Under the pieces are notes generated by a model. The model had not been told where the DNA came from, made no database searches, and saw only the letters and a list, made by a program, of their open reading frames with translations. Source: Halobacteriales archaeon QH_7_65_31 (GTDB taxonomy: Archaea > Halobacteriota > Halobacteria > Halobacteriales > Haloarculaceae). From it: DNA of 64,000 bases. Within the stretch, counting starts at the first letter, position 1. Each line of letters begins with the position of its first letter. Shown in pieces: positions 15,474 to 22,953 of the stretch. Location of the stretch: assembly GCA_003021785.1 (NCBI GenBank), contig PXQU01000016.1, positions 62,001-126,000 on the forward strand. The letters run 5' to 3'. The position numbers were made by a program, and so were the translations under genes.

Positions 15474-15773
15474 ATGGAAGCTACGGTCGTGTACGAAGAT
15501 CGGGGATCGTTCGACGACGGCACGCGGTACGAGATGATCGCGACTGCTGTCCCCGAAAGTGACCAGTACCCGGAAGCGGTCAAGTATCGGTTCCAGTACA
15601 TGGCCGAAGACGGTCGAACCGTCCTGCGGTTCGACAACTTCCCGGATCACCCCGACGTCGACCAGCACCACTACCACACGACAGACGGCGTGTACGACGA
15701 CATCGAGTACACCGACCTCGAAACCCACATCCGGACGTTCCACGCCGAGATGGACGACTACCGTGAGCAGTGA
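15474..15773 (+). CDS. TumE-like (DUF6516) putative toxin, module 3
   Basis: 99 residues. YEMIATAVPESDQYPEAVKYRFQYM, TVLRFDNFPDHPDVDQHHYHTTDGV and ETHIRTFHAEMDDY follow the same order as the other two DUF6516 proteins. The run of histidines after RFDN is richer here. First gene of the pair; the stop is 6 bp before the HTH gene. Confidence 0.72.
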   Translation: MEATVVYEDRGSFDDGTRYEMIATAVPESDQYPEAVKYRFQYMAEDGRTVLRFDNFPDHPDVDQHHYHTTDGVYDDIEYTDLETHIRTFHAEMDDYREQ

Positions 15774-15779
15774 TCTACG

Positions 15780-16280
15780 ATGCCAGAGAAACACAACGAC
15801 GCGGTTGACGATACCGACAGCGACGAGATCGTGATGGACGACACCGAATCCGAGGCAGGCTTCCTCGACGATCTCGATCCACGGAACTACCCCGACGTGT
15901 TACGGCTCACGTCCGAATCTGACGAGACGCACCGACAGGCCGCGCTGGACCGTCTCGATCGCTGGAACGCCGGCGAGGCAGTTCCGCACGTCGTCAACTT
16001 CGAAAACCACAGCGATCTCCGAGCACTGCTCACCGACCGCCGTATCGAACTCTTACAGAGCGTGATGGCTAAACAGCCCGACAGCATTCGTCGGCTGGCC
16101 GATCGACTCGATCGTGACGTCAAGAGCGTCCACGACGATCTCCAAGTTCTCACCGAGTACGACATCGTTCACTTCGAGCAGGCGGGTCGGGCGAAGCAGC
16201 CGTTCGTTCCGTACGATTCGATCGAGGTCACCCTCGAAATATCGATGCCGAACCCGACCGACGATACGGCGACAGCGTAG
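15780..16280 (+). CDS. HVO_A0114-like HTH protein (putative antitoxin), module 3
   Basis: 166 residues. An acidic N-terminal extension of about 35 residues (HNDAVDDTDSDEIVMDDTE) precedes the part shared with modules 1 and 2. The winged helix covers IELLQSVMAKQPDSIRRLADRLDR, recognition region DVKSVHDDLQVLTEYDIV and wing HFEQAGRAKQPFVPYDSI. There is no insertion. It is probably the antitoxin and the repressor at 15442-15460. Confidence 0.73.
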   Translation: MPEKHNDAVDDTDSDEIVMDDTESEAGFLDDLDPRNYPDVLRLTSESDETHRQAALDRLDRWNAGEAVPHVVNFENHSDLRALLTDRRIELLQSVMAKQPDSIRRLADRLDRDVKSVHDDLQVLTEYDIVHFEQAGRAKQPFVPYDSIEVTLEISMPNPTDDTATA

Positions 16281-16332
16281 TAGCTGTGCCGTGCTGTATT
16301 CGGGCGTACCACTGCCAGAAACAGCCGCGACC

Positions 16333-16398
16333 TGACTGTCTCTCCTTCCGGTTGCTCTCGTACTCGAACCGCCCAGATCGTCCGAGCGTCCCGCAGGC
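16333..16398. repeat. Right copy of the degenerate 66-bp repeat flanking TumE/HTH module 3
   Basis: See 15289-15354. This copy lies between the end of the module 3 HTH gene and the artA promoter. A direct repeat on both sides of a two-gene cassette suggests duplication or insertion of the cassette, but no transposase is present. Confidence 0.5.
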
Positions 16399-16445
16399 GA
16401 TCGAGCACCAGCAAGGATTTACCGTTGAAACCCGAGTGGCCGGTA

Positions 16446-17375
16446 ATGGCAAGCTCGCTGCTGACGACGACACTCGCGTGGCTCTCCGTCGCGGGGTTCG
16501 TCACCGGCACACTCGCGCTCTACTACGACGAGCGGGTGAGCCGACTCGTGACCGCCGTGACGTGGGGCGTATTCGGCGTCTTCTGGGGGACGCTCGTCCC
16601 GCAGTTCTGGTTCGTCGGCTCCAGTTTCATCGAGGCGGGACTCGCGCTGCTCGCGCTCCCGCTGTGTCTCTACACCGGCTATCTCCTGCTCGACGGTCGG
16701 GACTCGCTGTTCGTCCTCTCGCGTGCGGTCGCGGTGATGGGGGCGATCTATCTGCCGGCGACGACGCTGGCGTTCATCTACGAGCCGCTCATCCGCACCG
16801 TCTTCGTCCAGACGCGGTGGTTCATCGAGCTGCTCGGCCACAGCCCGCAGGTCGTCGAGAGCGAGCTGGGGATTCGGAACGTCTTCCTGTTCGTCCAGCC
16901 GAACGGCCACCGCATCCTCTCGCAGATCGAGCTCGCGTGCACCGGCATCGGGAGCATGGCGATCTTCGCCGGGCTCATCGCGGCGGTCGATGCGCCCCTC
17001 GATCGGAAGGCGAAGGCGTTTCTCGTCTCCGTCCCGGTCATCTGGGCGCTGAATCTCGTTCGCAACATCTTCATCGCGATCGCCTTCGGCGAGCAGTGGT
17101 TCCAGCTGTTCGTCCCGCAGGTGCTCGCGCTGTTCGGGCAGAGTGACCCCTACTACGTCTCCTTCCTCGTCGCGGACAAGATACTGAGCCAGTCGGCCTC
17201 GGTCGTCGCGCTCATCGCAATCATGCTCGCCACCCTCCGGTATCTCCCGGAGCTGAAGACGGTGATCGTCGACCTGCTGTATCTCGTCACCGGCGACGAA
17301 CACGAGTTCGACTTCGGTGATCCGCCGGGTCGCGGTGGTGTCCGCGCGGACGGTGGCCAACCCGACGAGGAGTGA
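16446..17375 (+). CDS. artA: Archaeosortase A
   Basis: A 309-residue membrane protein with about seven helices. Archaeosortases process PGF-CTERM proteins at the outer face of the membrane and exchange the tail helix for a lipid. The catalytic Cys is in IELACTGIGSM (about residue 165) and the key Arg in NLVRNIFI (about 206), with the usual spacing. By that register the second Arg described for Haloferax volcanii ArtA would fall on a Lys at about 245; this needs an alignment. I chose ATG at 16446; a TATA-like GGATTTACC lies 25-30 nt upstream. The S-layer precursor and BtuF in this window are likely substrates. Confidence 0.9.
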   Translation: MASSLLTTTLAWLSVAGFVTGTLALYYDERVSRLVTAVTWGVFGVFWGTLVPQFWFVGSSFIEAGLALLALPLCLYTGYLLLDGRDSLFVLSRAVAVMGAIYLPATTLAFIYEPLIRTVFVQTRWFIELLGHSPQVVESELGIRNVFLFVQPNGHRILSQIELACTGIGSMAIFAGLIAAVDAPLDRKAKAFLVSVPVIWALNLVRNIFIAIAFGEQWFQLFVPQVLALFGQSDPYYVSFLVADKILSQSASVVALIAIMLATLRYLPELKTVIVDLLYLVTGDEHEFDFGDPPGRGGVRADGGQPDEE

Positions 17376-18149
17376 TCAGACCGGCTCGGTCAGCGACTCG
17401 GGCGCGTCCGCCAGCGCGCGCAGCGCGTCCGACTCGATGTAATGTAGCTTCCCCGGAATGACGAGCAGCTGGAGCGGGCCGCCGAACTCCTGCCCTGCGA
17501 GGTCGCTCAGCCGCCCGGCCTCGACACGTGGCTCGGGCGAGCCGGCCCGACAGACCACGACCCCGAGCACGTCCTCGTACCCCTCGGCCAGCAGGCCGGC
17601 GGCCACGTCACCCGTCATATACTCCCCGCGCTCCCGCTTGATATCGAGATACACCAGCGTGTGGAGCCCGCGCTCCCGGTTCGCGTCAAGCGTCTCACAG
17701 ACCGACGCCGGGACCCCTTCTCCACCGTGGGCGTAGGGGAACGGGAGCGTCGTCGCCTTGCCGAAGCGGTAGTTCTGGAGTCCCGTCAGCGACGCCGCCG
17801 CGGCCGCGGCGGTCGTCCCGTGGACGACGCGCGTCTCGATGCCGCGCTCGTGCGCGCGCAGTCGCAGGTCAACGTGTGTCGTCGAGATCATCGTATCGCC
17901 GGCCGTCAGAAAGACCGCGTCCCTGTCGCTCGCGGCGTCGAGCACGGGTCCCGGCTCCCGTTCCGTGCCCGCACGGTCGCGTACGTCGATCTCGACGCCG
18001 TGGTGTGCAGCCAGTGATTCGGGGTCGGTCCCCATCAGCCGTGAGGTGTAGAACTCGGCGAACACGTCCTCGGCCGCCCGGAGCGCGCGCTGGCCTTCGA
18101 CGGTGATCGAGTCCTCGTCCCAGAGACCGAGTCCGACGAACGTGAGCAT
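17376..18149 (-). CDS. dph5: Diphthine synthase
   Basis: A 257-residue tetrapyrrole-methylase-fold enzyme that trimethylates the modified histidine of elongation factor 2 during diphthamide synthesis, using SAM. The N-terminus MLTFVGLGLWDEDSITVEGQRAL and FLTAGDTMISTTHVDLRLRA are family signatures, as is TGLQNYRFGKATTLPFPY. ATG at 18149. It is divergent from trm5. Other diphthamide genes are not in the window. Confidence 0.95.
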   Translation of the reverse strand: MLTFVGLGLWDEDSITVEGQRALRAAEDVFAEFYTSRLMGTDPESLAAHHGVEIDVRDRAGTEREPGPVLDAASDRDAVFLTAGDTMISTTHVDLRLRAHERGIETRVVHGTTAAAAAASLTGLQNYRFGKATTLPFPYAHGGEGVPASVCETLDANRERGLHTLVYLDIKRERGEYMTGDVAAGLLAEGYEDVLGVVVCRAGSPEPRVEAGRLSDLAGQEFGGPLQLLVIPGKLHYIESDALRALADAPESLTEPV

Positions 18150-18237
18150 AGCCGTTCGAGTGTCGGCGCGCGAATAAACGCCCCGCTCGCGCCCGCCGTC
18201 CGTCACCCTTACCGCCCGCGGCCCGCTTCGCCCGACA

Positions 18238-19115
18238 ATGAGTGTCCCGTGTGTCCGTGTTCGGCCCACGGACGGCGAGACGACGCGCGCGATGCTCGCC
18301 GACCGGAATCTCGTCCACGACGCGTACGATATCACCGTCACCGACGGCTGGCTCTACGTCCCCGTCACGAACGGCTGGGCCGGATCGCCATCCTCGACGA
18401 GGACGACGACGAGCGCGCACAACAGATTGCCGACGCGGTGATGGACTCCTCGCTGCCCGTCGATACGGTCGTCGACCGCGCGTCGAAGGTCCGGGGCGAA
18501 CGCCGCGTGCGCGACTGGGATGTCCTCGCCGGCGACGACACGGAGACCGTCCACACGGAGTACGGGACCGAGCTGCTGCTCGATATCGCAGACGTCTACT
18601 TCTCTCCTCGGCTCGCGACCGAGCGCCACCGCGTCGTCCAGCAGGTCGCGCCCGGCGAGCAGGCGTTCGATATGTTCGCCGGCGTCGGTCCGTTTGCCGT
18701 CCCGATGGCCGCCCGCGACGCGTCGGTCGTCGCCTGCGATCTGAACCCCCACGCCGTCGAATATCTCCGCGAGAACGCCGCTCGAAACGGCGTCACCGAC
18801 GCGCTCACCGCTATCGAGGGGGACGTTCGCGAGACCGCCGCCGACTGGACGGGGTGGGCCGACCGTATCGTCATGAATCTCCCGCACACGGCGAGTGAGT
18901 TCCTCGATACCGCGGTCGCGCTCGCCGGCGAGGAGTGCGTGCTCCATCTGTACGATATCCAGCACGATTCCGACCCGTTCGGTCCCGGCGAGCGAGCGAT
19001 TCGCGAGGCGGCTGGTGAGGCGTACACCGTCGACATCGAGACGGAACGCGTCGTTCGCTCCTACGCCCCTCACGAGGAGAACGTCTGTCTCGACGCGCGG
19101 CTCCGCCGTCAGTAG
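18238..19115 (+). pseudogene. trm5: tRNA (guanine-N1-)-methyltransferase Trm5, broken by an internal deletion and frameshift
   Basis: The true N-terminus is in the frame of ATG 18238: MSVPCVRVRPTDGETTRAMLADRNLVHDAYDITVTDGWLYVPVT. At about 18365-18370 the homology jumps to another frame, HERLGRIAILDEDDDERAQQIADAVM, which continues intact to the stop through RVRDWDVLAG, YFSPRLATERHR, the SAM site DMFAGVGPFAVP and the NLPHT motif. Roughly 35-40 residues expected between VPVT and ERLG are missing. The lost part belongs to the N-terminal D1 region; the catalytic domain is complete. It could be a pseudogene, a tolerated lesion or an assembly error. Confidence 0.8.
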
Positions 19116-19162
19116 GTTCGGTTCACAACCCTTTTACTCGCAGTCGTCCCACTGGAAAGTGT

Positions 19163-19235
19163 GCCGGAGTAGCTCAGCTGGCAGAGCGATTCCTTCGTAA
19201 GGAATAGGCCGAGGGTTCAAATCCCTCCTCCGGCT
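19163..19235 (+). tRNA. tRNA-Thr (anticodon CGT)
   Basis: Acceptor arms GCCGGAG and CTCCGGC pair fully; D arm GCTC/GAGC; anticodon arm ATTCC/GGAAT around loop TTCGTAA (anticodon CGT); T arm GAGGG/CCCTC with loop TTCAAAT; discriminator T. No intron. CCA is not encoded. It reads ACG codons. Confidence 0.96.
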
Positions 19236-19336
19236 TCCTGCTGTGAACGACGTGAACAGCGGAAGCCACGTGGGATTTGAACGAGACCGGGCGAGCGAAG
19301 CGAGTCCGGCCGTAGTTCACAATCCCTCCTCCGGCT
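19220..19336. repeat. att-like direct repeat of the tRNA-Thr 3' end
   Basis: The last 16 bases of the tRNA gene (AATCCCTCCTCCGGCT, 19220-19235) recur exactly at 19321-19336 in the same orientation, 101 bp away. Duplicated tRNA ends mark integration of tyrosine-recombinase elements. Only about 85 bp lie between the copies and no integrase is visible, so the element is gone or only a scar remains. The rest of the 233-bp gap to 19469 holds no gene I can support. Confidence 0.75.
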
Positions 19337-19468
19337 CTTCTGACGTTCTTTACTCACCGGAGAACCGTCCTCACGGTTTCTCTTGGGCGTAACCTCTCGA
19401 TCCACGCTCCACGCGACGGCGGGATACCGAGAGTGACGTCATCGCATCTCTCCGGCGTTCTACCCGGT

Positions 19469-19843
19469 TTACTCAGACGAAGTGTCTAACCCGATCAGCT
19501 GGGCAACCTTCGTAGCGATCTCGTTCGTCGTTTCCGGCGTGATGAGACCGAGCCGGTCGCTGATAGTCGCGTGCTTGACTGTCAAGATATACCACGGGGA
19601 CGCCCAACTCGGCTTCGGTGAACCTCCCTCGTCCCACGTCTCTGGTGTCAGTGCAACCGCTCGCTTGCGCTCTGTCGTCGTCACACCGATCGCGACGTAC
19701 TCCTCACCGTAGAACGGGTGATCGTCGTCGCTCAGGATGACGTAGGGTCGCCCACCGTCACGAAACGGCGCTGGATGCCACACCACGTCGCCGCGCTCGT
19801 ACGGAGCCAACGCTACTCCCTCGCGTCGGCGGCCTCGCGCCAC
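19469..19843 (-). CDS. PemK/MazF-family toxin
   Basis: 124 residues. YERGDVVWHPAPFRDGGRPYVILSDD is the MazF N-terminal signature with the RP dipeptide. EYVAIGVTTTERKRAVAL and a final helix VAQLIGL complete the fold. MazF proteins are mRNA or tRNA interferases. GTG at 19843 lies inside the upstream HTH gene (31-bp overlap), so translation is coupled. Confidence 0.82.
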   Translation of the reverse strand: MARGRRREGVALAPYERGDVVWHPAPFRDGGRPYVILSDDDHPFYGEEYVAIGVTTTERKRAVALTPETWDEGGSPKPSWASPWYILTVKHATISDRLGLITPETTNEIATKVAQLIGLDTSSE

Positions 19844-20172
19844 TCGTCGTAGTCCTCGGTCCCCTCGCGTTCCGCAACAGTGTCGAGCGACGATAGCATC
19901 CCGAGATACGTGCCGACGCGGTCGTCGTCGCCGATGGCCCAGTACGGTTCGGCGTGACGAACCAACTGGTGTTCTTCGAGCCGTTGGAGCGTCTTGCCGA
20001 CCGATCCCCGCGTCACGCCGGTCGCTTCGTGGACTTCTTTCGGAGTAAATCCCTGCTCAGGATGTTCCGCGAGGAACGACATGATCGTGTGAGCGTTCGA
20101 CCCCTCACGGAGCGTCCAGTCGAAGTCGTCACCATCACTCGATTCGCGGTATTCTTCGAACTCAACTGGCAT
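19813..20172 (-). CDS. MarR-like HTH protein, probable antitoxin of the MazF-like toxin
   Basis: 119 residues. The winged helix is at about 20-85: GSNAHTIMSFLAEHPEQGFTPKEVHEATGVTRGSVGKTLQRLEEHQLVRHAEPYWAIG. The charged C-terminal part (SLDTVAEREGTEDYDEWREAADARE) may bind the toxin. Typical MazF partners are AbrB or RHH proteins, so an HTH partner is less usual. It precedes and overlaps the toxin gene. Confidence 0.72.
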   Translation of the reverse strand: MPVEFEEYRESSDGDDFDWTLREGSNAHTIMSFLAEHPEQGFTPKEVHEATGVTRGSVGKTLQRLEEHQLVRHAEPYWAIGDDDRVGTYLGMLSSLDTVAEREGTEDYDEWREAADARE

Positions 20173-20358
20173 CGTATCTCAAAGAACGTCATCGAATGTC
20201 ATAACAGTGACGCCCGGCAACGTAGCAGGTTCAGACACAGACGCAGACATACGGCTGTTTCACAACGTCGGGAGATATGTCCCCTTGTGTCGATCCTGAG
20301 GACAGCCCCGCAGCCCCGGGCCGACAAGATTCAAGCGAGAACCCACACATGGCAGTGT

Positions 20359-20844
20359 ATGGAGCACACGTCCATCGAGGATGTCGAGGTACAGAACAAC
20401 CCGCTCGGCGTCCACAGCGAACGCCGGCCCGTCTCCGACGCGCTCGGAACCGACGACTTCGCGATGAACTTCTTCCGGCTTGAACCCGGTGACTCCTTCT
20501 CCGGCGGACTGCACACCCACCACGATCAAGAGGAGGTCTTCTACGTCGAGGAGGGGGAAGCGACGTTCACGGTCGGACGCGAGGGCGACGAGCAGATCAC
20601 CGTCGAGAGCCGCGAGCTCGTCCGGTTCGAGCCGGGCGAGTTCCAGCAGGGGACGAACACGGGCGAGCGGGACCTGATCGGGTGGGCGCTTGGCGCGCCG
20701 AACTCGAAACACGACTGGGACGAGCTCGAATCGATCGTCTACTGTCGCGACTGTGAGACCGAAACCGGTCACGGTCTTTCCCTCACCGACGCGGGGGCGT
20801 TCGAACTCACCTGTCTGGAGTGTTCGAACAGCTTCGTCTCGTAG
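20359..20844 (+). CDS. Cupin-domain protein with C-terminal zinc ribbon
   Basis: 161 residues from ATG 20359 (MEHTSIEDVEVQNN). The cupin motif region reads FFRLEPGDSFSGGLHTHHDQEEVFYVEEGEATFTVG with metal-binding His/His/Glu, and the second motif RFEPGEFQQGTNTGERD. After about residue 115 two CxxC pairs (YCRDCE and LTCLECSN) form a likely zinc ribbon. Longer upstream frames lack homology. Substrate unknown. Confidence 0.82.
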   Translation: MEHTSIEDVEVQNNPLGVHSERRPVSDALGTDDFAMNFFRLEPGDSFSGGLHTHHDQEEVFYVEEGEATFTVGREGDEQITVESRELVRFEPGEFQQGTNTGERDLIGWALGAPNSKHDWDELESIVYCRDCETETGHGLSLTDAGAFELTCLECSNSFVS

Positions 20845-20883
20845 CGGGGAAAGGTACAAGTCGCTGCCGCCGTCTCCCCCCGT

Positions 20884-21039
20884 ATGCCACGCTGTGGGAA
20901 CTGCGACTCCTTCGTCACCGAGGCGTACGTCCGGGTGTTCGCGCCCGACAGTCTCGACTCGGTCCGGGTGTGTCCGAACTGCGAGGACAAGCTCCGCGAC
21001 GGCGCGGAGATACGCGAGGCCCGTTCGACACGCGGTTAG
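20884..21039 (+). CDS. DUF7563-like small zinc-finger protein
   Basis: 51 residues: MPRCGNCDSFVTEAYVRVFAP then VRVCPNCEDKLRDGAEIREA. Two CxxC pairs 25 residues apart make a small zinc finger. The sequence matches, as I recall, the haloarchaeal DUF7563 family. It follows the cupin gene by 39 bp and converges with btuD, overlapping its stop by 4 bp. Confidence 0.78.
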   Translation: MPRCGNCDSFVTEAYVRVFAPDSLDSVRVCPNCEDKLRDGAEIREARSTRG

Positions 21040-21815
21040 CCGCCGCGCGTCGACCCGCCGTTCGGTGTGACGGTTACCGTTCCTGTCGCCGGATTCTCGC
21101 CGACGGTCACCTCGACGCCGAACACGGTCGCCAGCCGATCGGCCGTGAACACCTCTCGCGGTGTGCCGACCGCGTACACCTCTCCCTCGGCCAGCAGGAC
21201 GACGCGGTCACAGTAGCGCGCCGCCAGATCGAGGTCGTGAATCGCCGCGACGACCGTCTCGTCTAACCCGGCGACGAGATCGAGCGTTCGAACCTGATGG
21301 TTGATGTCCAGACTCGCGGTCGGCTCGTCCAGCAGCAGCGCGGGTGCGGCCTGTGTGAGCGCCCGCGCGAGCAGGACGCGCTGTTTCTCCCCGCCGGAGA
21401 GCGACGCGACCGACCGGTCGGCGAACTGCGCGGTCTCCGTCCGAGCGAGCGCACGATCGAGTAGCTCCGCTCCCTCGGGATCACCGTCACCGCCGAACCG
21501 CGACCGGTAGGGGTGACGGCCCATCTCGACGATATCCCGCACCGAGAACTCGAAGCCGAAGTTCGTCTCCTGTGGCACGGTCGCGATCCGCCGTGCAAGC
21601 GACCGCGCCGACAGCGAGCCGACCGGGTCGCCGTCGACGGTGACCGACCCGCTCGCCGGGGGGAGATGGCCGCCGACCGCACCCAGCAGCGTGGACTTCC
21701 CCGCGCCGTTCGGGCCGACCAGTGCGACGAACTCGCCCTCCGCGACCGACAGCGAGACCCCGTCCAGCACGCGCACGCCACCGCGATCGACACACAGCCC
21801 GTCGACGGTGATCAC
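21036..21815 (-). CDS. btuD: Cobalamin ABC transporter ATP-binding protein
   Basis: A 259-residue ATPase with Walker A GPNGAGKST, Q-loop PQETNFGFEF, signature LSGGEKQR, Walker B ALLLDEPT and switch His in IHDLDLA. GTG at 21815 overlaps the permease stop, so the order is btuC-btuD. FecCD-type ATPases for iron are similar; the B12 assignment comes from the BtuF partner. Confidence 0.88.
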   Translation of the reverse strand: MITVDGLCVDRGGVRVLDGVSLSVAEGEFVALVGPNGAGKSTLLGAVGGHLPPASGSVTVDGDPVGSLSARSLARRIATVPQETNFGFEFSVRDIVEMGRHPYRSRFGGDGDPEGAELLDRALARTETAQFADRSVASLSGGEKQRVLLARALTQAAPALLLDEPTASLDINHQVRTLDLVAGLDETVVAAIHDLDLAARYCDRVVLLAEGEVYAVGTPREVFTADRLATVFGVEVTVGENPATGTVTVTPNGGSTRGG

Positions 21816-22924
21816 AGCTCGGACACCTCTCGCTTGCGGAGCAGATACAGGAAGAAGGGCGCGCCGACGGCGGCGGTGACGATCCCGACCGGTAGCTCTG
21901 CCGCGCCGGCTCGGGCGATCGTGTCGGCGACGACGAGAAACGAGGCTCCGGCGAGTGCGCTCGTCGGCAGCAGTATCCGGTGGTCCGGGCCGACGACGAG
22001 TCGGAGCGCGTGGGGGACGATGAGCCCGACGAAACCGATGACGCCCGAGATCGCGACCGCCGCGCCGGTGATGAGACTCGACGCCGCGAGCAACACTCGC
22101 TTCGTCCACTCCACCTCGACGCCGACCGACCGCGCGTCCGTCTCGCCCAACAGGAGTGCGTTCAGGTCCTCGGCGTACAGGTAGAGCACGGCGACGAGCA
22201 CCAGCCCGATACTCCCGGTGATGAGTGCCTCCTCGATCCGAGAGGCGTCGAGATGGCCCATCAGCCAGTACGTGACCTCCTCGATGGAGTCGCCGCTCCG
22301 GAGGATGAGATACGACGTGACCGAGCCGAGAAACGTCTGGACGGCCACACCGGCCAACAGCAGGGTCGCGACGGGCGTCCGACCGCCCTCCGTCGCGATG
22401 CCGTAGACGACGACCGACGCGACGAGCGCACCGATGAACGCCGCCCCGCGTATCCCCAGCCCGAACGGGAGCGCGGCCGGCACGACGATGGCCGCGACCG
22501 CCCCGACGGACGCGCCCGACGAGACGCCGATAATAGAGGGATCGGCCATCGGGTTCCGGAACAGTCCCTGCATCACGGTCCCGGCGGCCGCGAGCGCGAA
22601 GCCGACGCTCGCGCCGGCGGCGATGCGCGGCAGTCGGATCTGTAGCACGATCGTCGAGTACAGCGACTGCACGTCGTAGCTGAACGGCGCGTACCACTCG
22701 ACGACCCGCCACGGCGCGGTCAGCGTCGCCCGAGTGAGATCGACGCCGACCGGGACCGCGAGCGCGTTCGCGAACACCTTCGTGACCGTCATCGGACCGA
22801 TCTCGACCGGCCCGATGCCCGCCGAGACGACGACGACGACCAGTAACAGTGCGAGGAGTCCGACGACGGCACTCGTCGTCTCACCACGATATTGCACGTG
22901 GACAAATCCAGTTTGGTTAGACAA
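21812..22924 (-). CDS. btuC: Cobalamin ABC transporter permease
   Basis: A 370-residue BtuC/FecCD permease with about ten helices. LQIRLPRIAAGASVGFALAAAGTVMQGLFRNPMADPSIIGVSSGA is the family signature. SGVIGFVGLIVPHALRLVVGPDHR is the ATPase-coupling loop. It is divergent from btuF with only 29 bp between the starts; direct GACAAAT repeats at 22901 and 22919 lie near the shared promoter. Confidence 0.9.
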   Translation of the reverse strand: MSNQTGFVHVQYRGETTSAVVGLLALLLVVVVVSAGIGPVEIGPMTVTKVFANALAVPVGVDLTRATLTAPWRVVEWYAPFSYDVQSLYSTIVLQIRLPRIAAGASVGFALAAAGTVMQGLFRNPMADPSIIGVSSGASVGAVAAIVVPAALPFGLGIRGAAFIGALVASVVVYGIATEGGRTPVATLLLAGVAVQTFLGSVTSYLILRSGDSIEEVTYWLMGHLDASRIEEALITGSIGLVLVAVLYLYAEDLNALLLGETDARSVGVEVEWTKRVLLAASSLITGAAVAISGVIGFVGLIVPHALRLVVGPDHRILLPTSALAGASFLVVADTIARAGAAELPVGIVTAAVGAPFFLYLLRKREVSEL

Positions 22925-22953
22925 ATACTTATTGGGTTAGGCCGCTTGTCCAG

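Noticed and set aside
19217-19405. A 62-codon minus-strand frame after tRNA-Thr
   Set aside because: It overlaps the tRNA end and its duplicate; composition is not that of a haloarchaeal protein.
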